This document shows, one piece after another, positions 24,848-36,128 of a stretch of 64,000 bases of DNA. This stretch comes from Megascapheus bottae. Its lineage: Eukaryota > Chordata > Mammalia > Rodentia > Geomyidae. The notes below the pieces were generated by a model. It was not told where the DNA came from, searched no databases, and saw only the letters and a list, made by a program, of their open reading frames with translations. Position numbers and translations under genes: made by a program. Where the stretch lies: contig JANJXV010000004.1 of NCBI GenBank assembly GCA_024803745.1, forward strand, positions 51,345,858 to 51,409,857, written 5' to 3'. The stretch's first letter is position 1, and the number at the start of each line of letters is the position of its first letter.

Positions 24848-25297
24848 ATAGAGATTGAACTCATGGCCTGGGCACTGTCCCTGATTTTTTTCTTTTTTGT
24901 GTGTGTGTGTGTCTTGAACTTGGCCTGGGTGCTGACCCTGAGCTCTTCAGCTCAAGGCTACCACTCTACCCTTGAGCCAAGGCCCATTTCCCCTTTTTTA
25001 GAGATTAATTGAAGATAAGTGTCTCAGGTCATTTTGTTCCTGGGCTGGCTTTGAACCTTGATCCTCAGATCTCAGCCTCCTAAGCAGTTAGGATTACAGG
25101 TGTGAGCCACCTCCTCTGGCTATCCCTGTTTTCTTTTGCTCAAAGCTTGTGTATTATGACATTGAGCCACAGTATTTAGTGGATAACTGGAGATAAGTGT
25201 TGCATAGAATTTCCTGTCTAGGCTGACTTGGTACTACCAGCTTCAGATCTCAGCCTCTGAGCAACTAGGATTACAAGCTTGAGCCACTAGAAAAGGA
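24848..25297 (-). mobile_element. SINE-C split by a later SINE
   Basis: Outer copy: 'gattgaactcatggcctggg' (24848-24890) resumes after about 25123 with 'gctcaaagcttgtgtattat', 'ctggagataagtgttgca', 'cagatctcagcctctgagca' and 'acaagcttgagccacta'. The gap is filled by a second, complete SINE-C in the same orientation. Confidence 0.75.
24897..25122 (-). mobile_element. SINE-C nested inside an older SINE-C
   Basis: (GT)n tail side, then 'tgaccctgagctcttcagct', 'ctacccttgagccaaggccc', 'tgaagataagtgtctcaggt', 'gatcctcagatctcagcctc', 'attacaggtgtgagccacct'. It is closer to consensus than its host and is bracketed by 'tccctg' plus T-rich sequence on both sides, a probable TSD. Confidence 0.8.
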
Positions 25298-25924
25298 CCA
25301 TGTTCATACTTAATAAAGTGTGGCTACCCTGGAAAAAGTTTTAGTATTGTGATTGTTACAAATGTAAGAATTGGACTTTGGCTTTTTACAATGAAAAAAG
25401 TTTTATTTCTCTGAAGAATGTTTTGGTGACTCATTCAATTTTGTAATATTTTAATCCACTTATAGTTGAATCTTTCAGCAAGAAAGAAAAGGTTATTCAC
25501 CTATGTTTAATTAATCAAAACTTAGATTTATGATTTCTATTGCTGGGAAAAAGCTCTGCTTTGACTCTTGCTACTCATTTTCATTGATGTTTAGTGCATG
25601 TATTTGCGTGTGTATGTTCATGTGCAGGTGTGCGTGCCCATGCTTAAATATGCAACATATGTGTACAAGTTATTCAACAATATAGAATCTATTAACTTAC
25701 TATCAATGACCACACATACCCTGGGCAAAAAATCAAATCTTCATTGCTTTAATTTTAGACATGGAAGTCTGAAAAATGTAAGGAGAAAAGAATAGAAGGA
25801 AAATAATTAAGTTTGAGAAACTGGAATATTATTCAACAACAATGGAATTCTATTTATTATTTATGTTGAATAGTTATATTGGATGGAAAGTAGATAATAG
25901 CTAGTAGTTGCAGCTGTTTGGTTT
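25298..25924. other. unique DNA
   Basis: Nothing recognised; a 65-codon plus frame is not convincing. Confidence 0.4.
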
Positions 25925-26152
25925 TCATGATCTATTCTTTTTTTTTTTTTTTGCCAGTCCTGGGCTTGAGCTCAGGGCCTGAGCACTGTCCTTGGACTTT
26001 CTCAAGGCTAGAGCTCTACCACTTGAGCCTCAGCATCACTTCCGGCTTTTTTCTATGTATGTGGAACCGAGGAATCGAACCCGGGTCTTCATGCATGCTA
26101 GACAAGCATTTTAACCACTAGGCCAAACTCCTGGCCTCTCATGATCTATTCT
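25925..26152 (-). mobile_element. young SINE-D with 14-bp TSD
   Basis: Element 25939-26138, flanked by perfect 'tcatgatctattct' at 25925-25938 and 26139-26152. Poly-T tail, 'gccagtcctgggcttgagct', 'cgaggaatcgaacccggg', 'ggccaaactcctggcct'. The B-box-like region keeps CpGs, so it is recent. Confidence 0.95.
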
Positions 26153-26589
26153 AATAGTTTCTCCCAACTTCCAGTACCTATACAGAAATCTTTTTTTTCT
26201 TTTTTTTTTCATTGTTCCCTTTTCCTTCCACATTTCAAATAAACCTATAAACAATACACCTGATACCAAAATCACAACAAGGTAAAAAAAACCATAGGGG
26301 AAAAAGAAAGTAAACAAAAAAGAAAAAGGAGCTTCATATAGACAATTAAAAACAACAACCACAAAGAAATACCTCTTGTTTCCATAACCTGGAATTCATT
26401 TTGCTTAGCATCATCTTATAAGGTCATATGTATGTAGCTATTGAGCTATTGTTATCCTCTGATAGAAAGATCCTAGAGACATACACTAGACATTACAATG
26501 AGGGAGACCATGAAACCAGTATTTCTTTGGTTCTGGCTTACTTAATAGTATTTTTTCCAAGTCTTTCCATTTCCTTAAAAATGGGACAA

Positions 26590-26818
26590 TGGCCGGGCAC
26601 AGTGGCTCACGCCTGTAATACTAGCTACTTAGGAGTCTGAGATCGAGGTTCAAAGCCAGCCCAGGGACAAAAGGACCTGAGACTCTTATCTCCAATTACC
26701 CTCTAGAAAATAGGGAGTGAGGCTTGGCTCAAGGATAGGGTGGTAGCCTTGGGCTGAAGAGCTCAGGGACAACGCCCAGGCCAAGTTAAAACCCCATGAC
26801 CCACAAAAATGGGGAGGG
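26590..26818 (+). mobile_element. SINE-C inserted in an L1 fragment
   Basis: 'ggccgggcacagtggctcac', 'ctagctacttaggagtctga', 'gactcttatctccaattacc', 'caaggatagggtggtagcct', 'accccatgacccac'. An imperfect 'gggacaatg'/'ggggcaatg' pair brackets it and the host L1 resumes directly afterwards. Confidence 0.9.
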
Positions 26819-26852
26819 GCAATGTGTTTTCTTGATGGCAGCATAGAAGTCC

Positions 26853-26854
<2 letters not shown>

Positions 26855-26899
<45 letters not shown>
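26855..26899. repeat. (GT)n microsatellite inside L1
   Basis: About 45 bp of GT. It starts exactly at the L1 'ccattgtgta' motif and ends at 'tatcacatt', both part of the L1 antisense consensus seen elsewhere in the window. Confidence 0.95.
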
Positions 26900-26901
<2 letters not shown>

Positions 26902-26904
26902 CAC

Positions 26905-27458
26905 ATTTAACAGTATATACTATTTCTAAATGAAGACACTAGATCAAGGACAAATACCTGCTTAGTTCTTGAAAATTTGACGAACATCATGAAGAAAAGG
27001 TACTTGTAAAATTCGCAAACATTCAAACCATAGTGCAATTATAAGAGAAACAGAAAAATAATTTCCATGACAGGGAAAGAGACACTTGGAACCAGAAAAG
27101 CTAATGAGGAGAGAAAATACGTGTGCAATGATAGTTTTGTCATATGACAGCATACCAATGTTTGATTTATTGAATAATTTAAGTTAGTTCATAAAATAAG
27201 TGGTTTATAAGTAGTCATTCATTCAATAAATAATTTATTTTGTTTATTTAGTTTTGGCTATGGTGCTTTGTTATATACCTTAAAATGTTTACTTTTTCTT
27301 TAATTTTTAAAATCATTACAATAGGCAATCACACATTAATAATTTTAATGTGTAACATCATAAAAATACAATATATTGCTAATAAAATCTTTTAAAAAAT
27401 TCAATATATTTTCCTTCCAAAAATTCCTTGCCTATCTTCCCAGTTACAGCTTCAAAAA
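26905..27458. other. unique AT-rich DNA
   Basis: Nothing recognised. Confidence 0.4.
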
Positions 27459-27695
27459 GGGGGAGTAGACAGTTGGGTGTGGTGGCTCACCCCTGTAATC
27501 CTAGCTACTCAGGAGGCTGAGATCTGAGGATCAAGGTTCAAAGCCAGCCTGGGCACAAAAAGACCTGAGACTCTAGAAAATGGGAAGTGGGCCTTGGGTC
27601 AAGGTTAGGGTGGTAGCCTTGAGCTGAAGAGCTCAGGGACAGTGCCCAGGCCTAGTTCAAGCCCCGTGATCCACGAAATAATGGGGGAATAGACA
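27459..27695 (+). mobile_element. SINE-C with near-perfect TSD
   Basis: Element 27472-27682 flanked by 'gggggagtagaca' (27459-27471) and 'gggggaatagaca' (27683-27695), one mismatch. Head and right half are close to consensus. The middle lacks the 'ttatctccaatta' segment, a deletion of about 25 bp. Confidence 0.9.
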
Positions 27696-27799
27696 TTGAA
27701 TTCTTATGTAGGCCTTCAGATACTTTTTATCACTGAACATAAGTAGTTTTCCTAATTCAGTGGATTTCATACATAAGAAAGTTATAGTGCATGAATCGA

Positions 27800-27922
27800 A
27801 ACATACAATATATATCTCTATACAGAGACATATATATGCCTATATCTGTATATATAGACATATACATGTCTGTATATGTATGTGCATAAATAGACATATA
27901 GATGTCTGCATATATATGCAAG
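27800..27922. repeat. degenerate minisatellite, roughly 35-bp unit
   Basis: Three related units built on 'agacatat..atgtctgtatat' within an alternating TA/TG-rich block. Each unit is internally near-palindromic ('agacata..tatgtct'). The 60-codon frame across it is an artefact. Confidence 0.6.
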
Positions 27923-30184
27923 CCAGAACTGGCAAAAAATAGGAAAGTATCTAAAACATGAGACTATGAACATTAAATATGGAAATCTATTGTAAAATAT
28001 TTAAAATGTGTTTTAAGGAAAGTGAAAATTGAAAACTTACAATACTGAAAATGCTGAAATTAAATACAGACTTAAGACTACCCTAAGCCTCAGGACAGAG
28101 AAAACAACGTTGTCACATTGTCCCAGTTGGCATAATGTTAATAGTGAACAATGCTATCCAGGAAATAATGTTGCATGTAATAAAGGTACATAAAAAAAAG
28201 AATTCTTGCCATATCACAAGTGAACCGAAATACACTGTTTTCTCCCTGCATAGGGGTTGGGAAGTATCTTGACTGTGTTGTCCTGTTCATAGATTTCTTG
28301 GTACCCACACCAACCCCAGTGGCCAAAGGCAATCTGTCAACTGTAAAGGAAATGCATAATCTCCAACTGCCACCCAGTGAATAATTTTGAGAATCCCAGA
28401 CATAGATGCAATATATTACATTAGCTGTCACCTTCATTCTCTTTTGCTCTCCTACCTCCATTTACAACCTCTGATTCAACAATTACAATAAGTTTTCTAA
28501 CACCTTTTAAAAATCAGACTTCTAATTCCAACATCTCACTGCTTTTACAAAGAAATAATACTGTCTCTTTTGTACTACTTCTACCTTTTTATTTTAATGT
28601 CCATGTATTGAGATTTAAAAATTCATAAATACATTAACAGGATAAAAATGGAAAATTCTCCCTGATGGATAATGAATTATGAAAAGGAAAGGAACATTTA
28701 ATTAACCTACACTGAGTCATTCTAAATAGACAGGGAATATTAAGTAATACTAAATTTTGAACCACACAATCTTTACTGTAAGTGTCAACTTCATACTGGA
28801 AGGATATAAGCAATGCTTACGGCACAATTAACCTGAGTGCACGCTATGCAATTAGAAGCCTATTTACAGTAGTCTAGAGCAGAGTAACAACCATTCTGAG
28901 GATTTCCTTAAACCAGCTCCAATTACCGATTCATGTGGTATCAATAGTAACTAAATTTTATGTCCCCATAAGAAGTGACATTTAGAATGTGGCAACATAT
29001 ATTATTTTAAATGAATTTTGGTGTTTACTTTTCAGGGCAATAAAATGTAATTGTGTAATTTATTTTTGGGGGTGTATTGTAGTGACTTTTTTCCTTTCCT
29101 TGGATTATAGGGATTTTTTTTAGAGCTTCTTTGTGAATGTTATAAATACAATAAAATTTGTACTTATTATTTTAATATTGACTCTTTATATCAAGTTTGA
29201 GCAAAGGTATTAAATCAAAACCTAAAAAGAAAACACACCATAGAACACCAAAGTGTAGATGTTACTGTGATTTTTCTTTGCTTTTAAGTTGATTGGGTTC
29301 TTATTTAGACATGACATAAAATGTTGGTGGGCAATTCATCAACTAAATAAACATACCATTTTTTTCATGACTCATAAACTTAATCTCTATGCTGAATAAA
29401 GGAAAATGATACACATAAAAAAACAGACTTAAGCTAGCTTGCGTGTGATTGCTACTCCAACAAACTGCTAAACAGAACTACCTTTAGAAAATTTAAGATA
29501 TAATAATAATCAGTATTGAAATTTTAAATATCTCTGTGCATAAATGTTGCCCAAGGAAAATGAACCAATAAAGTACAAGATAGGAATAAGTAAATTGGGA
29601 GATTTCTGCCAGAAGAAAAATGATGACACTGAATACTATCAAGAAAATATAAGCAAAAAACCATTCATGGCTACCATTTTATTTATAAAACAAGAGATAG
29701 AGTATTCAGCTATTCACAAAATTGTCTTCTGGTTTGGGCTACTTGAAGGGTAGCACCTCTTTGTTTGCTGTTATTAGTGATAAGGGAGTCTGAAATGGAA
29801 TTGAAAGCAATTACTCCATCTGGCATTGTGACCTTTTAGCAGCTTTCACTAAATGTTTACAATCCTAATTTGAAAGGCAAGAAAGCAACATGCAGGCAAC
29901 TTTAATGGAAGGAGTTCTCAAATCAAAGCTTTTCAGTAAATTTGAAGGTTTAATACAATCTCAATCCACCAGTTTAACTAGCTTATTTTCTTTTAGCTTT
30001 GGGCTCAATAACAATGATTAAGTTTGAAACTTGACAGAGTTAACAATAGTGAAGTTTAAGAAGGAAGAACTAGGAATTTTTATTAAATTTAAATACACAG
30101 AAACATGTTCATGCTTAATGTTACAATGTAAAATCCAACAAACAAATAAAATAATAGTGAAATAAATGTTAAACAGACTAAATA
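27923..30184. other. 2.3-kb unique AT-rich stretch
   Basis: Contains a 107-codon minus frame (28138-28461) and a 69-codon plus frame (29544-29753); neither resembles a known family to me and neither has supporting signals. No repeat recognised. Confidence 0.35.
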
Positions 30185-30365
30185 AATGTCTTTTTTAATT
30201 TTTTAAATTTTACCATAAAGGTTATGTACTGAGAGGTTGCAGTTATCTAATTTAGGTAATTAGTACATTATTTTTTGAACAGTTTCATCCCTCCCTAATA
30301 CTCTCCCAGTTTTTCCTCTCTAGACTTCCCTCATTACATTAAGTAAAATCAGACCCAAATAAACA
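30185..30365 (-). mobile_element. L1 3'-terminal fragment, lineage C, old
   Basis: 'ggttatgtactgagaggttg', 'taggtaattagtacattatt', 'tttgaacagtttcatccctc' and a pyrimidine-rich end parallel the antisense L1-C 3' terminus, with many changes. Confidence 0.6.
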
Positions 30366-30620
30366 GGTGACCTGGTTTACTTCATTTGTAATCATTAGAC
30401 TGTGTCTATAAATCTACAAGTAAACCCAATGGATAATAAAAGACAAATAATTGCACATGGACATGATTAATGAAACAACACTCTAAACATCCACATAGTA
30501 GACAAAAGAAAATATTCTTAGGAGAGGGCCAAGTAGCTATGTGGATATTATCATATAGAATGATGCTATCAAGATGAATTCCAAAAAATGGAGATTTGCT
30601 TTTATTATACTGATTATGGT

Positions 30621-30629
30621 TCTTTCTTT

Positions 30630-30664
<35 letters not shown>

Positions 30665-30695
30665 TGGTTTATTTATTTATTTATTTATTTATTTG
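30621..30695. repeat. (TTGC)n and (ATTT)n microsatellites
   Basis: Compound array: (TTTC) to (TTGC)8-9 at about 30621-30664, then (ATTT)n at 30668-30694. Confidence 0.95.
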
Positions 30696-31205
30696 CTGAT
30701 TTGGATTTCTGTACCCCTTTTCATGTATCTGAGTTTATCTGATTTGGGGAGGAGAAGGTGAAGCACAGAAAGAGTGGGACAAATGGTGAACAAATTCAGC
30801 CGTGATACTTGCTAGACACTGAATTGAAAATACCTTGATTTTAGTTGCTAAAATGGGTAATGTAGGTACAAAATATAATATAGGACCAATATATACATAT
30901 AACAAATATAGATAGCAGAATATAAATATTAAGAATTCCAGAAGACACCTCAGAAGATAGATTTCTCTTGATGTAAATTGTCTTAATATACTTTTGTAAC
31001 CTGAAAGCAATTTGTGAGCAACTCACTTAAGAATAACCTCAAAATGGATAATACTTTGGGATATGGGATTTTGCCTTTTGAACTTTACAAATAAAACCAA
31101 GACTTCTCTGTATATGTGTATATGTAATATGTGTATATACTCATATAAATATGTAGATATACATAGATACGTATATTTATATATATGTGTATAATTTGGA
31201 ACTCA
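30696..31205. other. unique DNA with TA/TG-rich patch
   Basis: Two overlapping minus-strand frames (91 and 61 codons) at 30.7-31.0 kb are judged chance. An alternating TATA/TGTA patch lies at about 31105-31195. Confidence 0.35.
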
Positions 31206-31423
31206 AATATGGTATTGTAGGGCCGGGAGTTTGGCCTAGTGGTTACAGTGCTTGCCTAGCATGCATGAAGACCCGGGTTCGATTCTTCGGTACCACATAC
31301 ATAGAAAAAAGCAGGAAGTGCTGAGGCTCAAGTGGTAGAGCTCTAGCCTTGAGAAAGTCCAAGGACAGTGCTCAGGCCCTGAGCTCAAGCCCAAGACTGG
31401 CACACAAAAAAATACGGTATTGT
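31206..31423 (+). mobile_element. young SINE-D with 13-bp TSD
   Basis: Element 31219-31410, flanked by 'aatatggtattgt' (31206-31218) and 'aatacggtattgt' (31411-31423), one mismatch. 'gggccgggagtttggcctag', 'acccgggttcgattcttcgg', tail 'caagactggcac'. CpG-rich and full length. Confidence 0.95.
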
Positions 31424-31469
31424 TGGTTCTATCAATTAATAAACTATACTTACATAATTCTAATTAGGC

Positions 31470-31660
31470 TCTAGCACCTTATATATACAAGAGGCTGAGA
31501 TCTGAGGCTCATGGTTAAAAGCTAGATTGCACGGGAAAGTTCATGAGATTCTTGTTTGTGAAGTCAGAAATGTAGCTATAATTAGTGGGAAGAGCATTAG
31601 ACTTGAACAAAACTCACTCATGGGTAGCACCCATATACTGAGTTCAAGCCTGAGGTGGGG
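31470..31660 (+). mobile_element. diverged SINE-C
   Basis: 'acaagaggctgagatctgag', 'gaagagcattagacttgaac' and 'actgagttcaagcctgaggt' keep SINE-C order. Its tail passes directly into the GA array. Confidence 0.65.
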
Positions 31661-31684
31661 AAGAGAGAGAGAGAGAGAGAGATT

Positions 31685-31766
<82 letters not shown>
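31661..31766. repeat. (GA)n microsatellite
   Basis: About 105 bp of GA with two interruptions ('gattgaga', 'gaaaga'). The overlapping 120- and 83-codon frames are low-complexity artefacts. Confidence 0.95.
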
Positions 31767-31769
<3 letters not shown>

Positions 31770-32100
31770 CTATATGTCAATTTACAACTCAAGTTTGGAA
31801 GTATGCAAGAGCTCCCTTTGGGTCCAATTAAGGTGACTGTGGCACTACAGTGCTTGCTTTTTGCAAATAAGTTTTTTTTCAGAACATAATTATGCTGGGT
31901 TATTTATTTACTGTAGTTACCGTTTTGTTACAATATCACAACATTAGGCATCAACAGATAGTGTAGAATGCTGAAAATATTGGACATCTGGCTTTTCACA
32001 CAAACATTATTTGACTTAAGCATGAAAATTTTAAGACTTTAGAAACTACCACATACTAAAATACATTTGACAATTTATATAATATATTCTGTTTACAAAA
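31767..32100. other. unique DNA
   Basis: Nothing recognised. Confidence 0.4.
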
Positions 32101-32104
32101 CAAT

Positions 32105-33378
32105 GGTCTCTCAATACCTATGCATGGCTGGTGGACTTTCAAACTTAATAATGAATAATTGAAGTTAGATCCTTATATATTATCCTGTACCAGAATCAAC
32201 TCCAAATGAATCAAAGACCTCAATATAAGACTGGACACACTTTAAATATTTCAGAAGGCAGATGGGAAATGGTAAGATTCTTTGGCACAGGTAGAAATTT
32301 CCTAAGTAAAAATCCAGAAACATAACAAATCAATGAAAGACTAGATAAATAGGACTGCATCAAACTTAAGAGTTCCTGCAAAGCAAAAGACATAGCTAGC
32401 AAGATATAAAATAGTACATTATATAGGAAACTATCTTTACTAGCTGCAAATCAGGCAAGGACCTCATATATAAAATGTAGTCAGTTCAAAAAATTAAAAC
32501 TCCCTAAAACAAATCCTAAAACAAAACCCAGTTAATAAATGGGCTGATCATATAACAAATGATTGTTGTCCTTAATGTACTATGTTGTCTCTCATCTCCT
32601 TTGCTGTCCCTTGGTTATCTCATATTGTTGTAGTATCTCACTTTGTTATCTGATATATTGAATTTATTTGTATTTGGTTATTTGAAATTTGATAGGGAAG
32701 GGGGGAAAACCAAGATGGGTGGGAGGTATGGGGGAGGGTAATGGGTACCAAGACATGTGAAAGGGTATCAATGTATGTGAATTAATGCACCTTCTACCTG
32801 GCAAATGTCATGTAACCCTTTTACTAATTACAATAAAAAAATAGAAAAAAAATAGGCTGAAGACTTAAACAAAGACTTCTCCAAATACGAAATAAGAAAG
32901 ACCAAAAGACACATGAAGAGATGTTTGAGATATCTGGCTATAAATAGAAATGCAAGTCATTGAGATTCCACCTCACTCCAGTTAGAAAGGCCATTATCAA
33001 GAAAACTAGCACTAACAGATGCTGGCAGGAATGTGGCCAAAAGGGAATGCTACTACACTGTTGGTAGAAATGTAAACTTATTCAACCACTCTGGAAAGCA
33101 GTATGGAGTTTCTTAAAATGATTAAACATAGAGGTTTCCCAATAACCCAGCAATCCCACTTCTGGGTATCTATCCATTTAACCACAAGCCAAGCTATATT
33201 AAAACTACTCAAATGGCCACATTCATTTACCATAGCCAGGATATGGAATTAAGGAGGAGAAAACCTGGGAGAAAATGACTGAATGTATGACACTGTTCAA
33301 AGGAAAATATACTCATTGCTTGAACCATGTAGCAGTCACCCCTCTGTACATCATCTTTACAATAAAATTAAAAAAAAA
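32105..33378 (+). mobile_element. 5'-truncated L1, lineage D, split by a nested L1
   Basis: ORF2 C-terminal region ('caactccaaatgaatcaaag', 'gactgcatcaaacttaagag') up to 32547, resuming at 32861 ('agacttctccaaatac', 'ctgctggcaggaatgtggcc', 'aaagcagtatggagtttctt'). It ends with a distinct 3'UTR ('cccctctgtacatcatcttt', 'acaataaaatt'). Frames are broken throughout, so it is an old pseudo-element. Confidence 0.8.
32537..32860 (+). mobile_element. L1 3'-end insertion (lineage A) nested in L1
   Basis: About 300 bp of the lineage-A 3'UTR (32548-32849), starting 'tcatataacaaatgattgtt' and ending 'acaataaaaaaatag'. It is bracketed by 'aaatgggctga' (32537-32547) and 'aaataggctga' (32850-32860), one mismatch, within the ORF2 of the host L1. 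Confidence 0.85.
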
Positions 33379-33379
33379 T

Positions 33380-34320
33380 AATGTCACATATATCCCTCAA
33401 AATTAAGTAGGGTGAAAGAAGGGATGGATAGGAAAGATGGAAGAGAATGCTTAAAGAAATGATATTAAATGGCATCTCCTATTGTACAACTACTTAAATA
33501 TAATGATTAAAACTCAAAATGGTAAAAAAAAATAGTGATTTGGGGGTCTATTTAACTTGTAACTAATCTTAATTTTCTAGAGATAATTAAAATTGTATGA
33601 GTAATTATATATACTAAGAATACATTTGGGTTGTTAATAATTTCATTAACTTTCTTCTAAGATATATAAGCAATTAATAATAGAGAAAATAGATCCTGAC
33701 AGACTTGGCTACACTGTTAGAACAGGACAAGCTTTGGTGGTAGCATATAGATGAATGTTACTTTGTTTATAGATGTAATGTCAAAGTCATAATAACTAAT
33801 CAAGTATAAGTTGTTGATGGTTTTGTTACCAGGAATGTCAATAGTGAGATCTCTGAGTCATTTTTTGCTTTAGGACTCTGCCTATTGCATAGCTTCTCCC
33901 AAGTCCATTTAAGAGTGAAAGAAAATGCCTTCATTAAGCACAGGAGGGAAATGAGAAAATAGAGCTGTGGCTGTGAGAAGAAAGTATTAGTTGGTTTGTA
34001 GGAAACTTGGAATACACATGACTACAAATAGTGATATCTAGAAATAAAGTAACAGAGCAAATCTTAGAAAGCCTAGTTCTTATATTTAGATAATAATTGA
34101 AACCTTACTGGTCCATAGGGTGTGTATCATTGCAATTAATATTATAGTGCAAAAGAAGGTATAGGTAACAGGTAAGAAAATGATCGTGTGCTTCCATTTT
34201 ACTTTTATTATAAATAGAAGTTGTCAAGTTATATATAAATATACACACATACAGAGCCCTTTTAAAACATTATTTCTTTCTAATACGCCAAAAATAAAAC
34301 CCTAAACTATCTATCTGTAG
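33380..34320. other. AT-rich unique DNA
   Basis: Nothing recognised. Confidence 0.4.
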
Positions 34321-34343
34321 ATAGGTATGCAGATAGATAGATG

Positions 34344-34383
<40 letters not shown>
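34316..34383. repeat. (GATA)n microsatellite
   Basis: About 12 GATA units at 34328-34382 with a short palindromic lead-in ('atctatctgtagatag'). Confidence 0.95.
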
Positions 34384-34384
<1 letters not shown>

Positions 34385-35194
34385 ACAAACAGAGCTGCTT
34401 TGGTAATGAGAAATCATTGAACTTTTTTTCAACAAGTAAAAGAACCAAATTATATCTTTTTTAGAAAGCTAATTTTGTGAGCTGTATTTTCCTTATACTT
34501 AATTTCTTCACTAGGACTACAGATATCATTTTCTTTTCATTCAATGTTTTCTAATTTGGTTTCTTATCTCTTTGACTATCTTAGTATTACAAACACAATG
34601 TTTCTTGAGAGCTGCCCTAAATTAAAGCCATAAAAGGCATCAGTACTATAGAAAGCTGTGATAGCAAAAAATAATGAAGAATGTCACTAACTTGATAGAT
34701 AAGATCTTGTTGAACTGAAAGAATTCAGTGCAATTTTTGGTTTTGCTTGAAAAAAAAAAGACTGAAGTCACTCAACAGAGCAAGTCTTGTTTTCATGTAG
34801 GAACACAGTAAATGAAATTCCAGATCCTTAAACTATTACTACTAGGTGAATTTTAGTGGAGAAAATAAATTTTAAATTTTAACTGTATTATAAACAAATT
34901 TCATGAGGAATGGATATACATTTATGGATTAATGTTTATAGCAATGGCAACAGCAAAGAGCTCAGCAGAGAGAACAGCTGGAAAACCTAGAAAAGAGTCA
35001 AACCCATTAAATACTGTAAGGGGACAAATCTTAGACTTCGACTGTGGCAAACTTGTTCTTAAGGACAAACAAATGAAAAATAATCAAGTCAAATTAATTT
35101 GCTCATATAAATAATATTTGAGTTTAAACCAAACGAAGCAAATGATTCCTAAAGTTGATGAACTGTGGGAAGAGCACAATAGATTTGACAGGAT
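34384..35194. other. unique DNA
   Basis: A 60-codon plus frame at 34932-35114 is not supported by any motif. No repeat recognised. Confidence 0.35.
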
Positions 35195-35350
35195 GGAAAC
35201 CAGCCCACTTAGACAAATCTGTGAGATACTTACCTCCAATGAACCACAGAAGAGCTGGAAGCAAAGTTGTGGCTCAAGTGGTAAAAGTAAGTCTTGAGCT
35301 AGAAAGCTGAGGGACAGAGCCATATATTTAAGCCCCAAGTACTGGCAAAT
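35195..35350 (+). mobile_element. diverged SINE-C, right part
   Basis: 'gatacttacctccaatgaac', 'ttgtggctcaagtggtaaaa', 'gtcttgagctagaaagctga', 'aagccccaagtactggcaaa'. The head is poorly preserved. Confidence 0.65.
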
Positions 35351-35530
35351 GCATATACACATAAATATATACGTAAGTATATATAAAATGCATGCATGTG
35401 ATCATGCATGATACACATGTGATAAACATATGTTTGCATACATCTATTTATGTGTATGTAAATGCATATGTACCCTATATATGCACTTGTATATAACTAT
35501 ATATGCATATAACTGTATATATAATATTAT
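35351..35530. repeat. alternating purine-pyrimidine ATGCAT/TATA region
   Basis: 'atgcatgcatgtgatcatgc' and long TATATG/CATATA runs follow a SINE tail. The alternating pattern is of the type that can adopt Z-DNA or cruciform structure; that is inference only. Confidence 0.6.
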
Positions 35531-35830
35531 TGCTGTATCACTGCCTGTTACTTTGTAATAGATTGTAACAGAGGAGTATATTTCAGGTATTGAAGAAGAA
35601 AAATAAATAATGATGGATGGATTTCCAGAAGTAGTGAACATTAATCTCAAATTGGAATATACAGGATTTAGATGTGTGGAATGTCTTTCAGGATGGTTTT
35701 AATGGAGTATGAAAAAAATGTCAAGCATAATTTACAAATATTATTCATCCATGTATATATTCATTTCACAGGTTAAGTAAACATTGAGCTACACTTATGA
35801 CAAATTCGCACATGGAAAGTCAAAATTGTT
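35531..35830. other. unique DNA
   Basis: Nothing recognised between the alternating ATGCAT/TATA region and the CTCCT array. Confidence 0.35.
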
Positions 35831-35941
35831 TTTCTCTCCTCTCCTCTCCTCTCCCCTCCTCTCCTTTTCCCACCCCTTCTCTCCTCTCCCCACCTTTCCT
35901 CTCCTCTTCTCTCCTCTCCCCTCCTCTCCTTTTTTTTTTTC
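35831..35941. repeat. (CTCCT)n pyrimidine-rich minisatellite
   Basis: About 100 bp of CTCCT/CTCCC units followed by T11, abutting the tail side of the minus-strand SINE below. Overlapping frames on both strands are artefacts. Confidence 0.9.
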
Positions 35942-36128
35942 TTTGCGTGAGCAAGTATTTGGACTTGAAATCAGGATCTTGAGCATTTTCTTTGGTTCTT
36001 GGCTGGTATTCTCACTTGAATGAGGTCTCTGATTCTGGCTTTTGGCTGATTAATTGCAAATAAGAGTCTCAGAGAATCTCAAATTTCTGAGTTGCTTGGA
36101 TTACAGGACTAAGTTACCAGGGCCTAAC
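35942..36128 (-). mobile_element. diverged SINE-C
   Basis: 'ttggacttgaaatcagga', 'gattaattgcaaataagagt', 'tgcttggattacaggacta' keep antisense SINE-C order. Confidence 0.65.

Larger units (their letters stand above)
26190..26900 (-). mobile_element. L1 3' fragment (lineage C), interrupted by a SINE
   Basis: Antisense L1-C 3'UTR at about 26200-26585 ('cctcttgtttccataacctg', 'ttttgcttagcatcatctta', 'tctggcttacttaatagt') resumes after the SINE as 'ttcttgatggcagcatagaa' and 'gtccattgtgtg', where a GT array begins. Confidence 0.8.

Noticed and set aside
28138..28461. 107-codon minus-strand frame as an exon
   Set aside because: No recognisable domain, no convincing splice signals, and a length within chance for one of the longer frames in 64 kb.
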